This document shows, piece after piece, positions 24,130 to 36,784 of a stretch of 64,000 nt of DNA. Source of the stretch: Terebella lapidaria (lineage: Eukaryota; Annelida; Polychaeta; Terebellida; Terebellidae); contig OX424562.1 of NCBI GenBank assembly GCA_949152475.1, positions 36,848,657 to 36,912,656 of the forward strand, given 5' to 3'. Within the stretch, counting starts at the first letter, position 1; the number at the start of each line of letters is the position of its first letter. The translations under genes and the position numbers were made by a program. The notes below the pieces were generated by a model. It was not told the origin of the DNA. It was given only the letters and a program-made list of their open reading frames with translations, and made no database searches.

Positions 24130-27100
24130 CTGACGGATGAACATTGGCGCGTTATTTCATACATTGCATCATTACATGGCACATCTTTGTATATATTTCA
24201 GTTTTTCCATTCGCACGCCTGTAACTAAACATTGAACACCACATCGAGTCGTTCATTCCACCGGCGACATGTGCCAATTCAACCTGTGAACCATGTGTTT
24301 CTCCACCTCCTCCCCTGTTTTGATTGCGTTCATTTAATGCACGCAATGCGTTAGCAGCGCCGTCGATTCTCTGTCCAAGTGTTTCCATTGTGCATTGGTT
24401 TGACGACTCATTAACCTGCATAATAAGGGGGCTAGTATGATTCCTCGATCACCGATCAGCTAGTCCCTGAGGCAATGAATACCAGCCTACCGGTACCTTT
24501 TGGTGAGGAAAAGGACTATAGGATGTAATCGGTACTTTCTATTTTCGGTCACTGAACGTAAAACTGGCCTCTTCATAAAAGTTCAACTCCCTTTTGAGTA
24601 CGATCCAGACCCTTTTGATGACTATCCAGACTACCTTTGCGGAGTCCGTCGGAGAGACCAGTAACAGGCCTATGGCCTGTGGCCATAGTGCACGATCACA
24701 ATGGGTGACCTACGTGTAGGTACTAGTCATGTGTGTGAATGATTTGCTTATCGGATGCTGAAAGATAAAAAAAATGAGCGATGGACAGACCACGTCACAG
24801 TCGTACAAAATCAGGGGACTCATCGTTCTGCCAATTGCTCTAAAGGTCAAGGAGTTTTAACAGAGGTGGTTATCAACTATTTTCCTTTACCAGCCGCTGA
24901 AGGCGGACATACCTATGGTCACACCAGCTTTCAGTGAGACCGTAGTGGAGGCCCAGCCAAGCCAAGCTCTTGTGCCCATCCACAATCTTTCTTGCATAGT
25001 GCAGACAGTGAGTACGTTCGCCTGAGATACGGTCTTGGTTTTGGCGGTGCCTTGATCAAGTCCAACTGCAGTCATGGTGAGCCCAACAGGTGCGCTCATT
25101 ATACTCTCTTGTGAAAAGGTAACTGCAACAAGCATGCCTGCTGCAAAGACCTTCTCGAATGGCCCACACCTGGGCAAGTTGTGTTGGGGAAGACACTAGA
25201 CAAGAGTCCCCAATGACTGGCTCGTTGATGAGCACCAAGCGTTGCTCCACGGACTGTTATTGCAGTAAGCGGATGTATTCATGACGATGCATTTGGCGAA
25301 AAAGATGTCCCCACACAACGCACCAATCTCTTCCCTGAGCAGCCCATCAAATATCATCTACTGTGCACCAAGATGTCTTTGACCAGGAGATAAAGAAGAC
25401 GCTTGAGCTAGATATGATCAAACCCAGTGACAGCCCTTGGGTGAGTCCAGTGCTAATGGTGATGAAGAACGATGAGTCATGTAGGGATTGTGTCAACTAG
25501 TGCAAGCCAGGAGATCAGTCATTAACGCATGCCCTCTTTCACACATCGAGGACACCTTTGATGCCCTGGCCAGATCACACTACTCTGTGTGCTCGATCTT
25601 GCTCGATCGTGCTTTTAGTAATCTGGTTGCAATTTGGACATGGCACGCTAATGAGCAGCACACCGCCAGTGCCATGGAAGGAAAGGAGTGACGTCTCCTG
25701 CCTGCCATCATCACTACATGGCACATCTTTGTATATATTTCAGTTATTCCATGCACGCCTGTGAATAAACATTGAACACCACATCGAGTCGTTCATTCCA
25801 CCGGCGAAATGTGCCGATTCAGCGTGTGAACCATGTGTTTCTCCACCTCCTCCCCTGTTTTGATTGCGTTCATTTGATGCACACGTTGCGTTAGCAGCGC
25901 CGTCGATTCTCTGTCCAAGTGACGTCACGCTTATACGAGTGTTTCCCTTGTGCATTGGTTTGTCGATTCACTACAACCTGCCTAATAAGGGGGCTAGTAT
26001 GATAGCTCAATCCCTGATCAGCTAGACCCGAGGACACAGTCCCTGAGGCAATGGATTTAAAATGGCCAATGGATGGATAAGGGAGATAAACCAGCCTACC
26101 GTTTGGTGAGGAAAAGGGCTATGGGATGTAATCGGTACTTTCTGTTTTCTCTCATTGAAGGTAAGACTGGCCTCTTCATAAAAGTTCAACTCCCTTTTGA
26201 GTATGACCCAGACCCTTTTGATGACTATCCAGAGTTCCAGACTACCTTGGCGCAGACCGTCGGAGAGACCAGTGACAGGCCTGTGGCCTGTGGCCTTAGT
26301 GCACGATCACAATGGGCGACCTACATGTGGGTACTAGACATGTGTGTGAATGATTTGCTTAACCGACGGTACTGACCTGGTGATGTCGGCGATGCCCATG
26401 GCAGACGCCACAAAATGTTTGAGGCCTTATGATCCGGCGTGAACGTGACAGGCAGACACTGCTAGGTGATCCAGAGCCAAAAATGATCCACTGGTCCCGT
26501 GAACAGGATCAAACCGATGAGTAGCCAATGCAGACTAACTCGTACCCCTGAGTCCTGTGTCTCTCCGAGTGACACTCTCCCCCCGAATGGGGATGCTGAA
26601 AAATAAAAATGAGCGATGGACAGACCACGTCACAGTCGTGCAAAATCAGGGGACTCATCGTTCTGCCAATTGCTCTAAAGGTCAAGGAGTTTTAACAGAG
26701 GTGGTTGTCAACTATTTTCCTTTACCAGCCGCTAAGGGCGGACATACCTATGGTCACACCAGCTTTCAGTGAGACCGTAGTGGAGGCCCAGCCAAGTCAA
26801 GCTCTTGTGCCCCTCCACGATCTTTCTTGCATAGTGCAGACAGCGAGTACGTTCGCCTGAGATAGTCTTGCTGTACGTGCAAAATCAGGGGACTCATCGT
26901 TCTGCCAATTGCTCTAAAGGTCAAGGAGTTTTAACAGAGGTGGTTGTCAACTATTTTCCTTTACCAGCCGCTAAGGGCGGACATACCTATGGTCACACCA
27001 GCTTTCAGTGAGACCGTAGTGGAGGCCCAGCCAAGTCAAGCTCTTGTGCCCCTCCACGATCTTTCTTGCATAGTGCAGACAGCGAGTACGTTCGCCTGAG

Positions 27101-28965
27101 ATAGTCTTGCTGTACGGGGCCTTGATCAAGTCCAACCGCAGTCATGGTGAGCCCAACAGGTGCGCTCATTATACTATCTTGTGAAATGGTCACTGCAACA
27201 AGCATGCCTGCGGCAAAGACCTTCTCGAATTAACCCCACCTGGACAATTTGTGTTGGGGAAGACACTAGAGTCCCCAATGACTGACTCGTTGATGAGCAG
27301 CAAGAGGTGCTCCAAGGAATGTTATTACAGTAAGCGGATGTATTCATGATGATGCATTTGGCGAAAAAGATGTCCCCCCCACAACGCACCAATCTCTTCC
27401 CTGAGCAGCCCATCAAATATCATCTGTTGTGCACCAAGATGTCCTTGACCAGGAGATAAAGAAGACGCTTGAGCTAGATATGATCAAACCCAGTGACAGC
27501 CCTTGGGTGAGTCCAGTGCTAATAGTGATGAAGAACGATGAGTCATGTAGGGATTGTGTCAACTAGTGCAAGCCAAGAGATCAGTCATTAACGCATGCCC
27601 TCTTTCACACACCGAGGACACATTTGGTGCCCTGGGGCAGATCACACTACTCTGTGTGCTCGATCTTGCCTCTACCAGTTATAGGCAATATCGTTCAAGC
27701 GATGGAGATGATCGGATTCTTCCTCAGACTCCTGAGTTGGACACCCCTTACAGGCTGCAGTGGTGACGGCCGCAAACAGCGTCTATAGATGTTCATCTGT
27801 GCAGGACTCGACGGTTCAATTAACTACTAAGTCCTACAACTGTAGGAGCAGCGAATTCGGTCAAGTTCTGAGGATGATTCCCAGTCGACCGCACCGCAGG
27901 GTGCTCACGTGTTCAGCTCGGAAAAGGAGGCCGAGTGGTGGCCCTCACCTACAGGGGCAAGGCCACTGCAGTGCAACCGGATGAACAGCTGTCTTTTATG
28001 GTGGCTATTTCGTTGAACAGCTTCTACAGTTGATGACCCTCTACAGTTGGCTTATCAGGCATGACCAGATTATCAGCAACGGCCGCCTTTTACCGAAAAG
28101 ACACATTAAAGCTCTAACTTCTAGGTGACAACAGCTGTCTTTGTATGATGGCCTTATATACCAGCGGGTAGAGAAATGAATCTTGCAGATGGTTCTTCCA
28201 GCAGCACTCAGCACTTCCACCCCACCAGAGGACAATAGCTCAGTTGCAAGTGCTTTTAGTAGTCTGGTTGCAATTTGGACATGGCGCGCTAATGCGCAGC
28301 ACACCGCCAGTGCCATGGACGGAAAGGAGTGCCGTCTCCTGCCTGCCATCCATTATTAAAACCAGTTATGTGGCGTGAAATTTGACCGAATCATTTTTTA
28401 TAATCTGGAACACCTTTTGGCTACCGGTATATCCTGGTGATCTTTGAACTATTTCATCGGTACATTAACGCCTTCCCTCTCGGTCGTCAAACCATGGATG
28501 AGCTGGCTTGTGGACTGGTAATTAGGTGGGCGGTGCAGCATGGTGTACCTAAGCGTGTAAACTCAGATCAGGCATGTGAGGTGCGCACTACACGCCACAG
28601 TCTGATGGGCGATTGCACAAATGATAGGGATGACTACTTGCTGTATACCTTCACGGCACATAGATCGTTGGTATATGCACCCACCGACTGTACGCAGTGT
28701 GATGCTGTACAATTGGGAATTAAATCTGCCCATGGACTCAATGTACCCCATGCATGGTGAAAGAAATTGGCCCAGCTCAACAATGTAGCCCCGAGTTCAA
28801 TGGTCATGCTCTGGACAGCGCCCATGACTGCGCAATCGCACCTTGATAAGGTGTTCAATGCCCATTCGTAAAAAGCTTGACTATAGGACTCCTGCAAAAC
28901 AAGATTTCTTTTCAGTTCTATGACGAGGTGTGCTTTTTTGCAATAGGTAGAGCTAATCACCATAC
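24130..28965 (+). mobile_element. Fossil Gypsy-like (Metaviridae) LTR-element remains
   Basis: Recognisable parts on the plus strand are reverse-transcriptase-like segments around 25370-25600 and again at 27405-27700 (LELDMIKPSDSPWVSPVLMV) and an integrase-core-like segment around 28437-28580 (AFPLGRQTMDELACG). The region has been duplicated internally: 24150-24420 matches 25710-25955, 24740-25480 matches 26570-27540, and 26640-26875 is repeated at 26880-27115. It is clearly broken, with many disruptions. The flanking LTRs cannot be delimited by eye. It is old, judging from the divergence of its duplicates. Confidence 0.7.
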
Positions 28966-29205
28966 TGCAGATGACGAGGATTACCAGACTCTGATCCTAA
29001 GTGTTCTTCACACCTGAAGTAGTATGAAGGCCTGTTGCAGCTTAATACCCGTCTTGATTGATGGAGCAGTAACGCAACAGAGCTACATTGGCTTTGGTTA
29101 CTGTAATAGTATACTAATTCATAGGTATGGGCCTAGAATGACCCTTCTAGTAATGATGATGATAGAATGATGGAAATGCATGCTGATCACTGATTAGCTA
29201 AAACA

Positions 29206-30722
29206 AGCCCAAGGGCTAAGGTAGGTTACCGGACAATTTTGGTTTTAAGCATTGTATGTGACAAATGATTTCGAAATTTAGCAGTCAAGGTCATCTTTGT
29301 GAATTCCAATGTATCCATTAGGTATGCTGCATATGACTTTATTTCTATTCATAATACAAACATATAAGCTTTATCAACAAGTATTTCGTTTGTAGAGGCC
29401 AATCTAAGATTTTGAGAATTGCCCTTCAAGGTCGTTTAAGGTCAAGTTCAAGGTCACCGAAAGATGTGCCATTTATACATGACTTTTTATAGGCTTATAC
29501 GCAATCCTACCCTGTATGTGCAAAAGTTTAAGCTCCAGATGCCACTTTACAGATTTCAAGCCAGACATTTAGCACTCAATGTCATCCAAGGTCAAAATCA
29601 AGGTCATCATTAGTTGTTCCATATATGACTTCCTACATGTTCATGATGCAAGCTGAAGCTCTATCTACATGCATTTCATCTGTAGAGGCAAATTTGGGCT
29701 ATTTTTTTAACCCAAAAATGGCTGTTTTGACCTTTCAAGGTCATCAAAGGTCGAATTCAAGGTCATCTCCCAAATCGCCATATATGACTTCCTATTTGAA
29801 AGTGCCAATATCTAAGCTCTATCTCTATCTATCTAGCGTTCTATGAGTACAGTCCTGGCAGCTCCCATTATGGAGAAAAGTGCCGAAAATTTTTTCAAAG
29901 TGTGAAAATTTTTTTTTGCCTAGAAATGACCCAAAATGGATAGTAATGCGATTTGGGCAAAAAAAAATTTTGCCGACCCGCCAAAAATTCAAATATGGCC
30001 GCCACACGGAGTGCGGCGATTCAAGGGCTACAAAACACCATAAAGGTACATAAGGGGAATCTTTTGAAACAATAATCTCAAAACGGATTTGACAGTTTTC
30101 GGGAAAAGACAGACCAGGTGCAAATTTTAGCATTTTTCGGCCCAAAATGGCTGTTTTGACCTTTCAAGGTCATTCAAGGTCAAATTCAAAGTCACCACAC
30201 AAGTCGCCATATATGACTTCTCATTTGAAAGTGTCAATATCTAAGCTCTATCTTCAAACGTTCTATGAGAACAGTCCTGGCAGCTCCCATTATGAAGTTA
30301 AAAAGTGCCGAAAATTTTCAGTCCAAAATTTTTTACAAAGGGTGAAAAATGTTTTTTTTGCCTAGAAATGACCCAAAATCGATAGTAACGCGATATGGAG
30401 CAAAAAAAAATTTTTCGCCGACCCGTCGAAAATTCAAAATGGCCACCACACGGAGACCGGCGATTCAAGGGCAACAAAACTTATACACGTCATGAAGGTA
30501 CATAAGGGGAATCTTTTGAAACAAAAATCTCAAAACTGAACAGACAGTTTTTGAGAAAATGGCCGCCAAAGTCCAAAATTGGCCATTTTTCGTCAAAAAT
30601 GGCCGCCATTTTGAGAAAGATGCGGAAATCACAAAACTAAAAAATACCCCCCTCTTGAAATATTTTTAGACATTTTTGTGCAAAATTTCAGGAAGATCCG
30701 CCTGTAAACTTTAAAGATAAAC
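29206..30722. mobile_element. AGGTCA-rich non-coding element (copy 2)
   Basis: It begins gcccaagggctaaggtaggttaccggac. The middle has repeated words cctttcaaggtcat and tcaaattcaaggtcat with gccatatatgacttcct, and two copies of a 400-base block containing cagtcctggcagctcccatt (29850, 30270). The right end is the gccgccaaagtccaaaattg block. It lacks the usual right terminus and abuts copy 3. Confidence 0.6.
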
Positions 30723-30725
30723 ATT

Positions 30726-32736
30726 AGCCCAAGGGCTAAGATAGGTTACCGGACAATCTATAATAGCTATTTTGTCTCATGACCTCGAAAATAAGGTCAA
30801 AATCAAAATTACGAGAGTATTCTATATATGATTTCCTATGTGTTCACAATTGATCACTAAGCTGTAAATTCAATAACAAGAGAGATATTAGTCATTATGT
30901 ATTGTGACCTTGAAAATGAAATCAAAAGTCAAATTAAAGGTCATCAGAATATTCAGCATATATCATTTGCTGTAGGTCTAAAATTGAATCCTAAGTTGCA
31001 AAGTTGATGATAAACAAGATATTAGCCATTGTGTCCTGTGAGACATTGAAAATGAGGTCAAAGATCAAATTCAAGGTCACGACAATATTCAACATATATC
31101 ATTTCCTATATGTCCACAATTGATTCCTAAGCTGTAAAGTCGAAAATAAGCGAGATATTAGTCATTTTGTCATGTGACCTTGAAAATGAGGTCAAAGGTC
31201 AAATTCAAGGTCACAAGAATATTCGGGATATGTCATTCCCTATATGTGTACAATTGATTCCTAACCTGTAAAGTCGATAATAAGCGAGATATTAGCAATT
31301 TTGTGTCTGACCTTGAAAATGAGGTCAAAGGTCAAATTCAAGGTCATCAAAATATTCGGCATACAGCATTTCCTACACGTCCACAATTTAATCCCAAGCT
31401 GTAAAGTCGATAATAAGCGAGATATTAGCCATTTTGTTCTGTGACCTTGAAAATGAGGTCTAAGGTCAAATTCAGGGTCATCAGAATATTCGGCATATAT
31501 CATTAACTATATGTCCATAATTGATTCCTAAACTGTAAAGTCGATAATAAGCGAGATATTAGCCATTTTGTGCTCTGACCTTGAAACCGAGGTCAGAGGT
31601 CAACTTCAAGGTCACAAGAATATTCGGCATATATCATTTCCTTTATGTCCACAATTGATCCCTAAGCTGTAAAATCGATAATAAGTGAGATATTAGCCAT
31701 TTTGTCCTGTGACCTTGAAAATGAGGTCAAAGGTCACATTCAAGGTCATCAGAGTATTCGGCATATATCATTTGCTATATGTCCACAATTGATTCCTAAG
31801 CTGTAAAGTCTATAATAAGCGAGATATTAGCCATTTTGTGCTCTTGAAACCGAGGTCAGAGGTCAAATTCAAGGTCATATATCATTTCCTATATGTCCAC
31901 AATTGCCACAATTGATTCCTAGTCTCCAATCTCAATATTAAATGAGATCTTAGGCTTAATATGTCCCATTATAAAGCATAGAATTTAACATGGGAAAGTG
32001 AGTTTGGGCTGAGTTTGGGCCCAAAATGGCCCACTTCGAGCGATTCAAGGGCAACGAAATTTATACATGTCACAGGGGTACCTAGGAGGAGTGTTATGCA
32101 TCAATAGGAAAAAAGTTACTGAACAGATTTTGAGAAAACGACCGTCAGAGTCCAAAATTGGCCATTTTTCGACGAAAACGGCCGCTCGGACCTTGAAACC
32201 GAGGTCAGAGGTCAAATTCAAGGTCACGAGTATATTCAGCATATATCATTTCCTATATGTCCACAATTGATTCTTTGTCTCTAATCTCGATTTTAAGTGA
32301 GATATTAGGCTTAATGTGTCCCATTATAAAGCATAGGAGAATTTAACATGGGAAAGTCTCATTTGGGCCGAGTTTGGGCCCAAAATGGCCCTCTTCGAGC
32401 GATTCAAGGGCAACAAAATTTATACATATCACAGGGGTACATATGAGGAGTGTTATGCATCAATAAGAAAAAAAGTTACTGAACAGATTTTGAGAAAACG
32501 ACCGTCAAATTCCAAAATTGCCCATTTTTCGACGAAAACGGCCGCCATTTTGAAAAAAATGTGAAAATCAAAAAACTAAAAAAAACCTCCCTCTCGAAAT
32601 ATTTTTAGGCATTTTTGTGCAAAATTTCAGAAAAATCCTATCGTAAACTTTAAAGATAAAACTGTTGACGGACGGACTCGGGACGACAGACGCAACGCCA
32701 TGGCAATAGGTTATCGGACCATAGGTCTGGTAACCT
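30726..32736. mobile_element. AGGTCA-rich non-coding element (copy 3)
   Basis: It has the same ends as copy 1: gcccaagggctaagataggttaccggac at the left and ggaccataggtctggtaacct at the right. The inner array has at least eight roughly 130-bp units with gagatattagccattttgt and gaggtcaaaggtcaaattc, then two copies of the block cccattataaagcatag ... aaaacgaccgtca. No coding frame. Copy 1 and this copy are the best guides to the complete element. Confidence 0.65.
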
Positions 32737-32777
32737 AAAAAGAAAGAAATCTTCAAACAAATGTTTCTATTTCAAGT

Positions 32778-32783
32778 TTTTAT
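32778..32783 (-). terminator. Candidate poly(A) signal, gene B FLYWCH form
   Basis: AATAAA on the minus strand, about 660 bases beyond the stop at 33447 and just outside element copy 3. A 3' UTR of 32.77-33.45 kb would therefore hold the 38-bp repeats. Confidence 0.4.
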
Positions 32784-33311
32784 TTCTTGGTTCAGAAATA
32801 TACAATCTTGTGAAATATTAACAGAATACTTCAAAACATCAACATTTTACCATGAATATTGAATAATTCTACACATGAATGACTGTCAAAACCAAAAAGT
32901 GTATAGCATACTTCAATGTTTTGTTTTTACGCAACATACTGTACAAAATCACCCTGAACATGCTCAAGGAATAATTTGTATTAACTATTCACTTCCAAAA
33001 TATCCACATCATATCACCAGTTACCAAGTAATAATTTGTAAAACATAAATATACACATGGGTATATTATTAGTCACACACAAAATTATCATCCCGCATTG
33101 TGTACCGAAAAATTCAAATAAACACCACATACCACTCAACATTTTCTGTGATGTCCCCTCAGTACGGTGAAAAATTACTCATATCTACCAGCAGTAACCT
33201 CAAGGTATTCTGGTTATGTACAGTGTTATCTTATAATATAAACACCAGGACACAAGTGTCCATCCATGGGAAGCCAACAGGAACAAAGTTAAAGCTATTG
33301 AACTGTGTCCT

Positions 33312-33450
33312 GAAGGGCCACCTATGGAAGGCCCACTGCTCAATGTCCAGAAAGGCCACCTATGGAAGGCCTACTGCTCAATGTCCAGAAAGGCCACCTA
33401 TGGAAGGCCTACTGCTCCATTTCGAGAAAGGCCACCTTTGGAAGGCCTAC
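33312..33450. repeat. 38-bp tandem repeat in the 3' end of the FLYWCH form
   Basis: There are about four copies of aaaggccacctatggaaggcctactgctcaatgtccag, with variants cccactg and catttcg. The array touches the stop codon of the last FLYWCH exon. It produces overlapping plus-strand open frames that I regard as artefacts. Confidence 0.8.
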
Positions 33451-33545
33451 TGCTCCATGTAGACCAGCACCATATCTTGGTTCGGGATTTGATACTGATG
33501 AACCACCTGGTTACCATGGCTACCATCAGTCACAGCAACCACCGT
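33447..33545 (-). CDS. FLYWCH module, exon F10 (terminal)
   Basis: It opens after tgcttttaacag in phase 0 and encodes 32 residues (TVVAVTDGSHGNQVVHQYQI then PNQDMVLVYMEQ) followed by TAG. It matches the phase-0 donor of F9. No domain is recognisable. Confidence 0.65.
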   Translation of the reverse strand, partial: TVVAVTDGSHGNQVVHQYQIPNQDMVLVYMEQ

Positions 33546-33747
33546 CTGTTAAAAGCAATGAAAGTTAACTGAATAAATTTCAACGTGCCCATCAAAAATA
33601 TTTGATTTGGCAGAATTCAACTATTACAGTAAACATCGATATGGAAAATCATTCACACCCTTCCATATTCAGAAAATTAAGAATACTGCTTCGCTGTATC
33701 ATTTTCAGTGATTATTACAATACTGTACCACAACTGACATAACTTAC

Positions 33748-33909
33748 TTCGTACTGATGGTCGAGGGGTACAGACTCGATGGGTATGGCCGTCTGTACGT
33801 CTGTGTGTGTGTCCGTGTGTATGGGGAGTGCCTCCTCGACCTGGGAGGTCTGAGCCACCTCAAACGACACAGCAGACATCTGCGGCTCTTCCTCAACCGT
33901 CACACTGCT
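33748..33909 (-). CDS. FLYWCH module, exon F9
   Basis: 54 codons, phase 0 at both ends, acceptor gtgtttccag and donor GAA|GTAAGT. The product is acidic with a Thr/Asp-rich run (HTDTHTDVQT) and no recognised domain. Confidence 0.7.
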
Positions 33910-34420
33910 CTGGAAACACAATAATTTTGATATACTGTAAACGTATAAAATTTCGCGTGTATCAATGTTCCTGTTTTCAACATCTCAACATGTTCGTGTG
34001 GATTTAAGTTTGTGACTGTTGTGAATGGGCAGCCCCCCAATGGAATAACCGTGTATTCGCGCACATATTTATTTTCGCGTTTTTTTTTCAAACGCGAAAT
34101 TCACAAAATTAATACATCATGAAATTTCATACGTTTACAGTAGTTAGTCTCTGGGTTTGCTCGGGTATGCTGTGTAAATAAGTTTATATTTGCTTAATTT
34201 CTACATTTAATTGCTTCATTTCAGAGGAATACTCAGTAAGTCTGGTATTATGGTACATGTATATTGGTATATTTACTGTATATCATTGATATTTATTATA
34301 TTTCCATCTGTTACTCTAAATCAGAGTGCCTTTTAATACTATACTGGAAATTAAACCTATCACTGCAGGTGTAGCTAGACACAATTTTTTTTTTGCTGTG
34401 TTTCAGAGAGACAAAGGTGA

Positions 34421-35019
34421 CTATACTCTGATTTTTCTAACTCGTTTACACAGTTTTTTGCCTTTGTTTCAGTCAAATTACCTCAAGCGAACTATTCAAC
34501 TGAATATTACATGTCTATGATGCAAACGGCAATAGATTTTCACAAACCTGGCTTCCGAAACGCTACAAGTTTCTTTCAAAACACAAAAGTTCGATTTAAG
34601 CGAGGATTTTTACTGCTGTAGGGCGCTGCCATATTGCCTTACTCATTACGTAATTCAAGTGGACAAGTCCAAGTTAAGTACTATGGGGGCGTGCGCTGTA
34701 TTATTATGTACCAATTACATGCTGGAACCGTCCCATTCCTAACCCGCGCTCCCTGTGTGAATCATCCAAATAGACTGTTCCGTCACGCGCTCAAAATAAA
34801 CAATGTCTGTTGACATGCAGACGAAAAGTTTTCAGGAGGAATTTATCATTGCAGTAGATTACTAACTTTATCAGTTTCATGGGTAGAAGACTGAAAGTTT
34901 GCAGAAAATTGCCGTTTGGTCCCAAGGTGAGCTATGCCAAGTTACAACACGATACGATTTAGCATCGCAAAAATATCAGCAAAAAACGGTGTAAACGAGT
35001 TAGAAAAATCAGAGTATAG
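34421..35019. mobile_element. TIR element in intron F8-F9
   Basis: Terminal inverted repeats of about 30 bases (ctatactctgatttttctaa ... and its inverse). The outermost bases allow a TA target duplication, as in Tc1/mariner relatives. No coding frame. A second copy, inverted relative to this one, lies at 43686-44579. Confidence 0.65.
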
Positions 35020-35040
35020 GACTACAAGCTAGACACTGAC

Positions 35041-35226
35041 CATCATAGTGAAGTCAGGATCAGAGGTCATCAGTTTTTTCCGGAGCCGTTTGGCCTTGTT
35101 CTTGAGCTTTGTCTTCTCGAGCTTGGCCAGTTTTACTGCCTCGGGATCGGCATCGTTAACCTGGATCATGTTGTTCAGGACGTCGTCTAGCACCACATTG
35201 CTGTTGTCTTCAACAAGATTACGAAC
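35041..35226 (-). CDS. FLYWCH module, exon F8 (basic helix)
   Basis: 62 codons, phase 0 at both ends, acceptor ttgacttccag and donor ATG|GTCAGT. It encodes an acidic start, then a strongly helical basic part (KLAKLEKTKLKNKAKRLRKK) that could be a coiled coil or nucleic-acid contact and also a nuclear localisation signal. Confidence 0.7.
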
Positions 35227-35423
35227 CTGGAAGTCAAGTACGCAAGTGGAACAACTCAAGTGTCTGTCAATCCTCATATTATTCAATAGCAATAAGTTTT
35301 AAATCCTATCCAATATCAAGTTGTTTACTGACAATGGTCCAAATCTGGATACGTGACATTACTCTAGATAGCATGGTCTGTGTCTCTGTGAAACCCTTCA
35401 CCCATCCTGTGGATGTGCGTTAC

Positions 35424-35582
35424 CTGTGCTCCGGCCTTGACCTTGCGAGCCTCGTCCGGGTCGGGTGGATGGATGTGTCTGACACAGCCCCGCTTGAACT
35501 TGTTGCCGATCTGTGTGCAGCTCGCCAAGCAGTTGATCCGACCACATCTCATGCTACACCACCAGTGGATCTTGTCCCCGCG
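35424..35582 (-). CDS. FLYWCH module, exon F7 (second half of FLYWCH 2)
   Basis: 53 codons, phase 0 at both ends, acceptor gtagcgacag and donor CAG|GTAACG. It holds the metal ligands of the second FLYWCH finger: cysteines in IHWWCSMRCGRINC and the H-x-H in RHIHPPDP. The HPPDP end is typical of the family. There are extra cysteines compared with FLYWCH 1, so the exact ligand pair is uncertain. Confidence 0.8.
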
Positions 35583-35785
35583 CTGTCGCTACAAACACAT
35601 TGCACATTCAATACTATGTACATTATACACTTCATCAGACTAAAGGCGAGATCCTAGCACTAGCCAAAGGACAATTTTTTCACTATGGAAAACAATATGA
35701 GTAACTGGTGAGAACTGTTCCAGGAATCATGCACTTTTTACAATCCCGTGACAATGTGGGCTACTATCCACAAAGTGTATCTGAC

Positions 35786-35873
35786 CTTGAAGTTGTAGCT
35801 GTAGCCAATGTTATCGACCAGTTTGTCTTTGCCTCGGACCGTTCCACCCTTGACAATCTCATACTTGACAGGT
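35786..35873 (-). CDS. FLYWCH module, exon F6 (first half of FLYWCH 2)
   Basis: 88 bases, entering in phase 2 after attttgcag and leaving in phase 0 at AAG|GTCAGA. The product is PVKYEIVKGGTVRGKDKLVD then NIGYSYNFK, i.e. the strand region before the first cysteine. The intron sits at the same place as in FLYWCH 1. Confidence 0.75.
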
Positions 35874-36002
35874 CTGCAAAATTGAGGGCACTGAGTCATG
35901 CAAAAATCAGTACAGCCTATAAAACTGAATGAGATTTTTATAGAGATTCTAAAGAAATTTCAACATGGGTTAGATTTATACAAGTTACACTGGTTTCCAG
36001 AC

Positions 36003-36172
36003 CTTCCAGCCACATCCTGTCTATGCTCCTCCCCTGTGTCGCCCTCTCCGCCCACACTTCCACCAGCAACCAGCTCGTCCACCGCAGTCGATGACTCCTC
36101 AGGGTCCAGCAGCTCTCCGTCCTCCTCCGTCACCCGGTGACGCTCCTTTGTTAACCTTGGCAACAGCTCACC
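36003..36172 (-). CDS. FLYWCH module, exon F5 (acidic linker)
   Basis: 170 bases, entering in phase 0 and leaving in phase 2 at AAG|GTCTGG. It encodes a linker rich in Glu, Asp and Gly (GELLPRLTKERHRVTEEDGE, then VDELVAGGSVGGEGD). It joins the two FLYWCH fingers together with F4. Confidence 0.7.
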
Positions 36173-36554
36173 CTGGGGGACGGGTGAGGGATAGACAAGA
36201 GTTCAAGTGTTTAGCATGCTCACAGTATCCATGGTAACTGTTATATCACAGGAAAACATCACATTTGACACCTGCCGCATCTCTTCTCTCATTCCCTCGT
36301 CGTGTTATTAGTCACTCTCATGTTTATTTCTTCGTTTTTGTTTTCTTTTTGCAAATCTTTTACAGTACAAGTAAAACAGCACAAGCTATGCGCAGTTCAT
36401 ACAATTCTAATTATCTCTGTTATTGTTTTCTACCACTTGTTTTTTATTTAAGCTGTAATTACTTTGTTAAATTAACTTCTATTCTATTCTATTTGAGATT
36501 ATAAATTGTCACTTTGTCTGGCACATGTGGTGAGATTTTTTAGCCGATACTCAC

Positions 36555-36704
36555 GTTTGACCGGCGACGGTGTCTATCACCTGCCTTGACGAGTTTGTCA
36601 CTCGGAGGCAGAGTCTTAGTGAAGTTATCCACCTGTTCTTGAATCACAGCGTTCACAATATCTGTGACTGGGATTTCTTTGTCTTGTGTGACTCTCGACA
36701 GCAC
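36555..36704 (-). CDS. FLYWCH module, exon F4
   Basis: 50 codons, phase 0 at both ends, donor AAC|GTGAGT. The predicted product is helical (VTDIVNAVIQEQVDNF) and ends in a basic cluster (RHRRRSN). No known domain. It continues from F3, whose donor is repeated in the neighbouring minisatellite. Confidence 0.7.
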
Positions 36705-36784
36705 CTGCCATTAGAACAAATGAGATCAAGTCAGTTACACTAATTTCGAAATGTATAAGGTTTTAATCACAAATTTATGCGTCA

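Noticed and set aside
33100-33572. Plus-strand repeat proteins
   Set aside because: They arise from the 38-bp repeats; the minus strand carries a phase-matched terminal exon with an acceptor at 33545.
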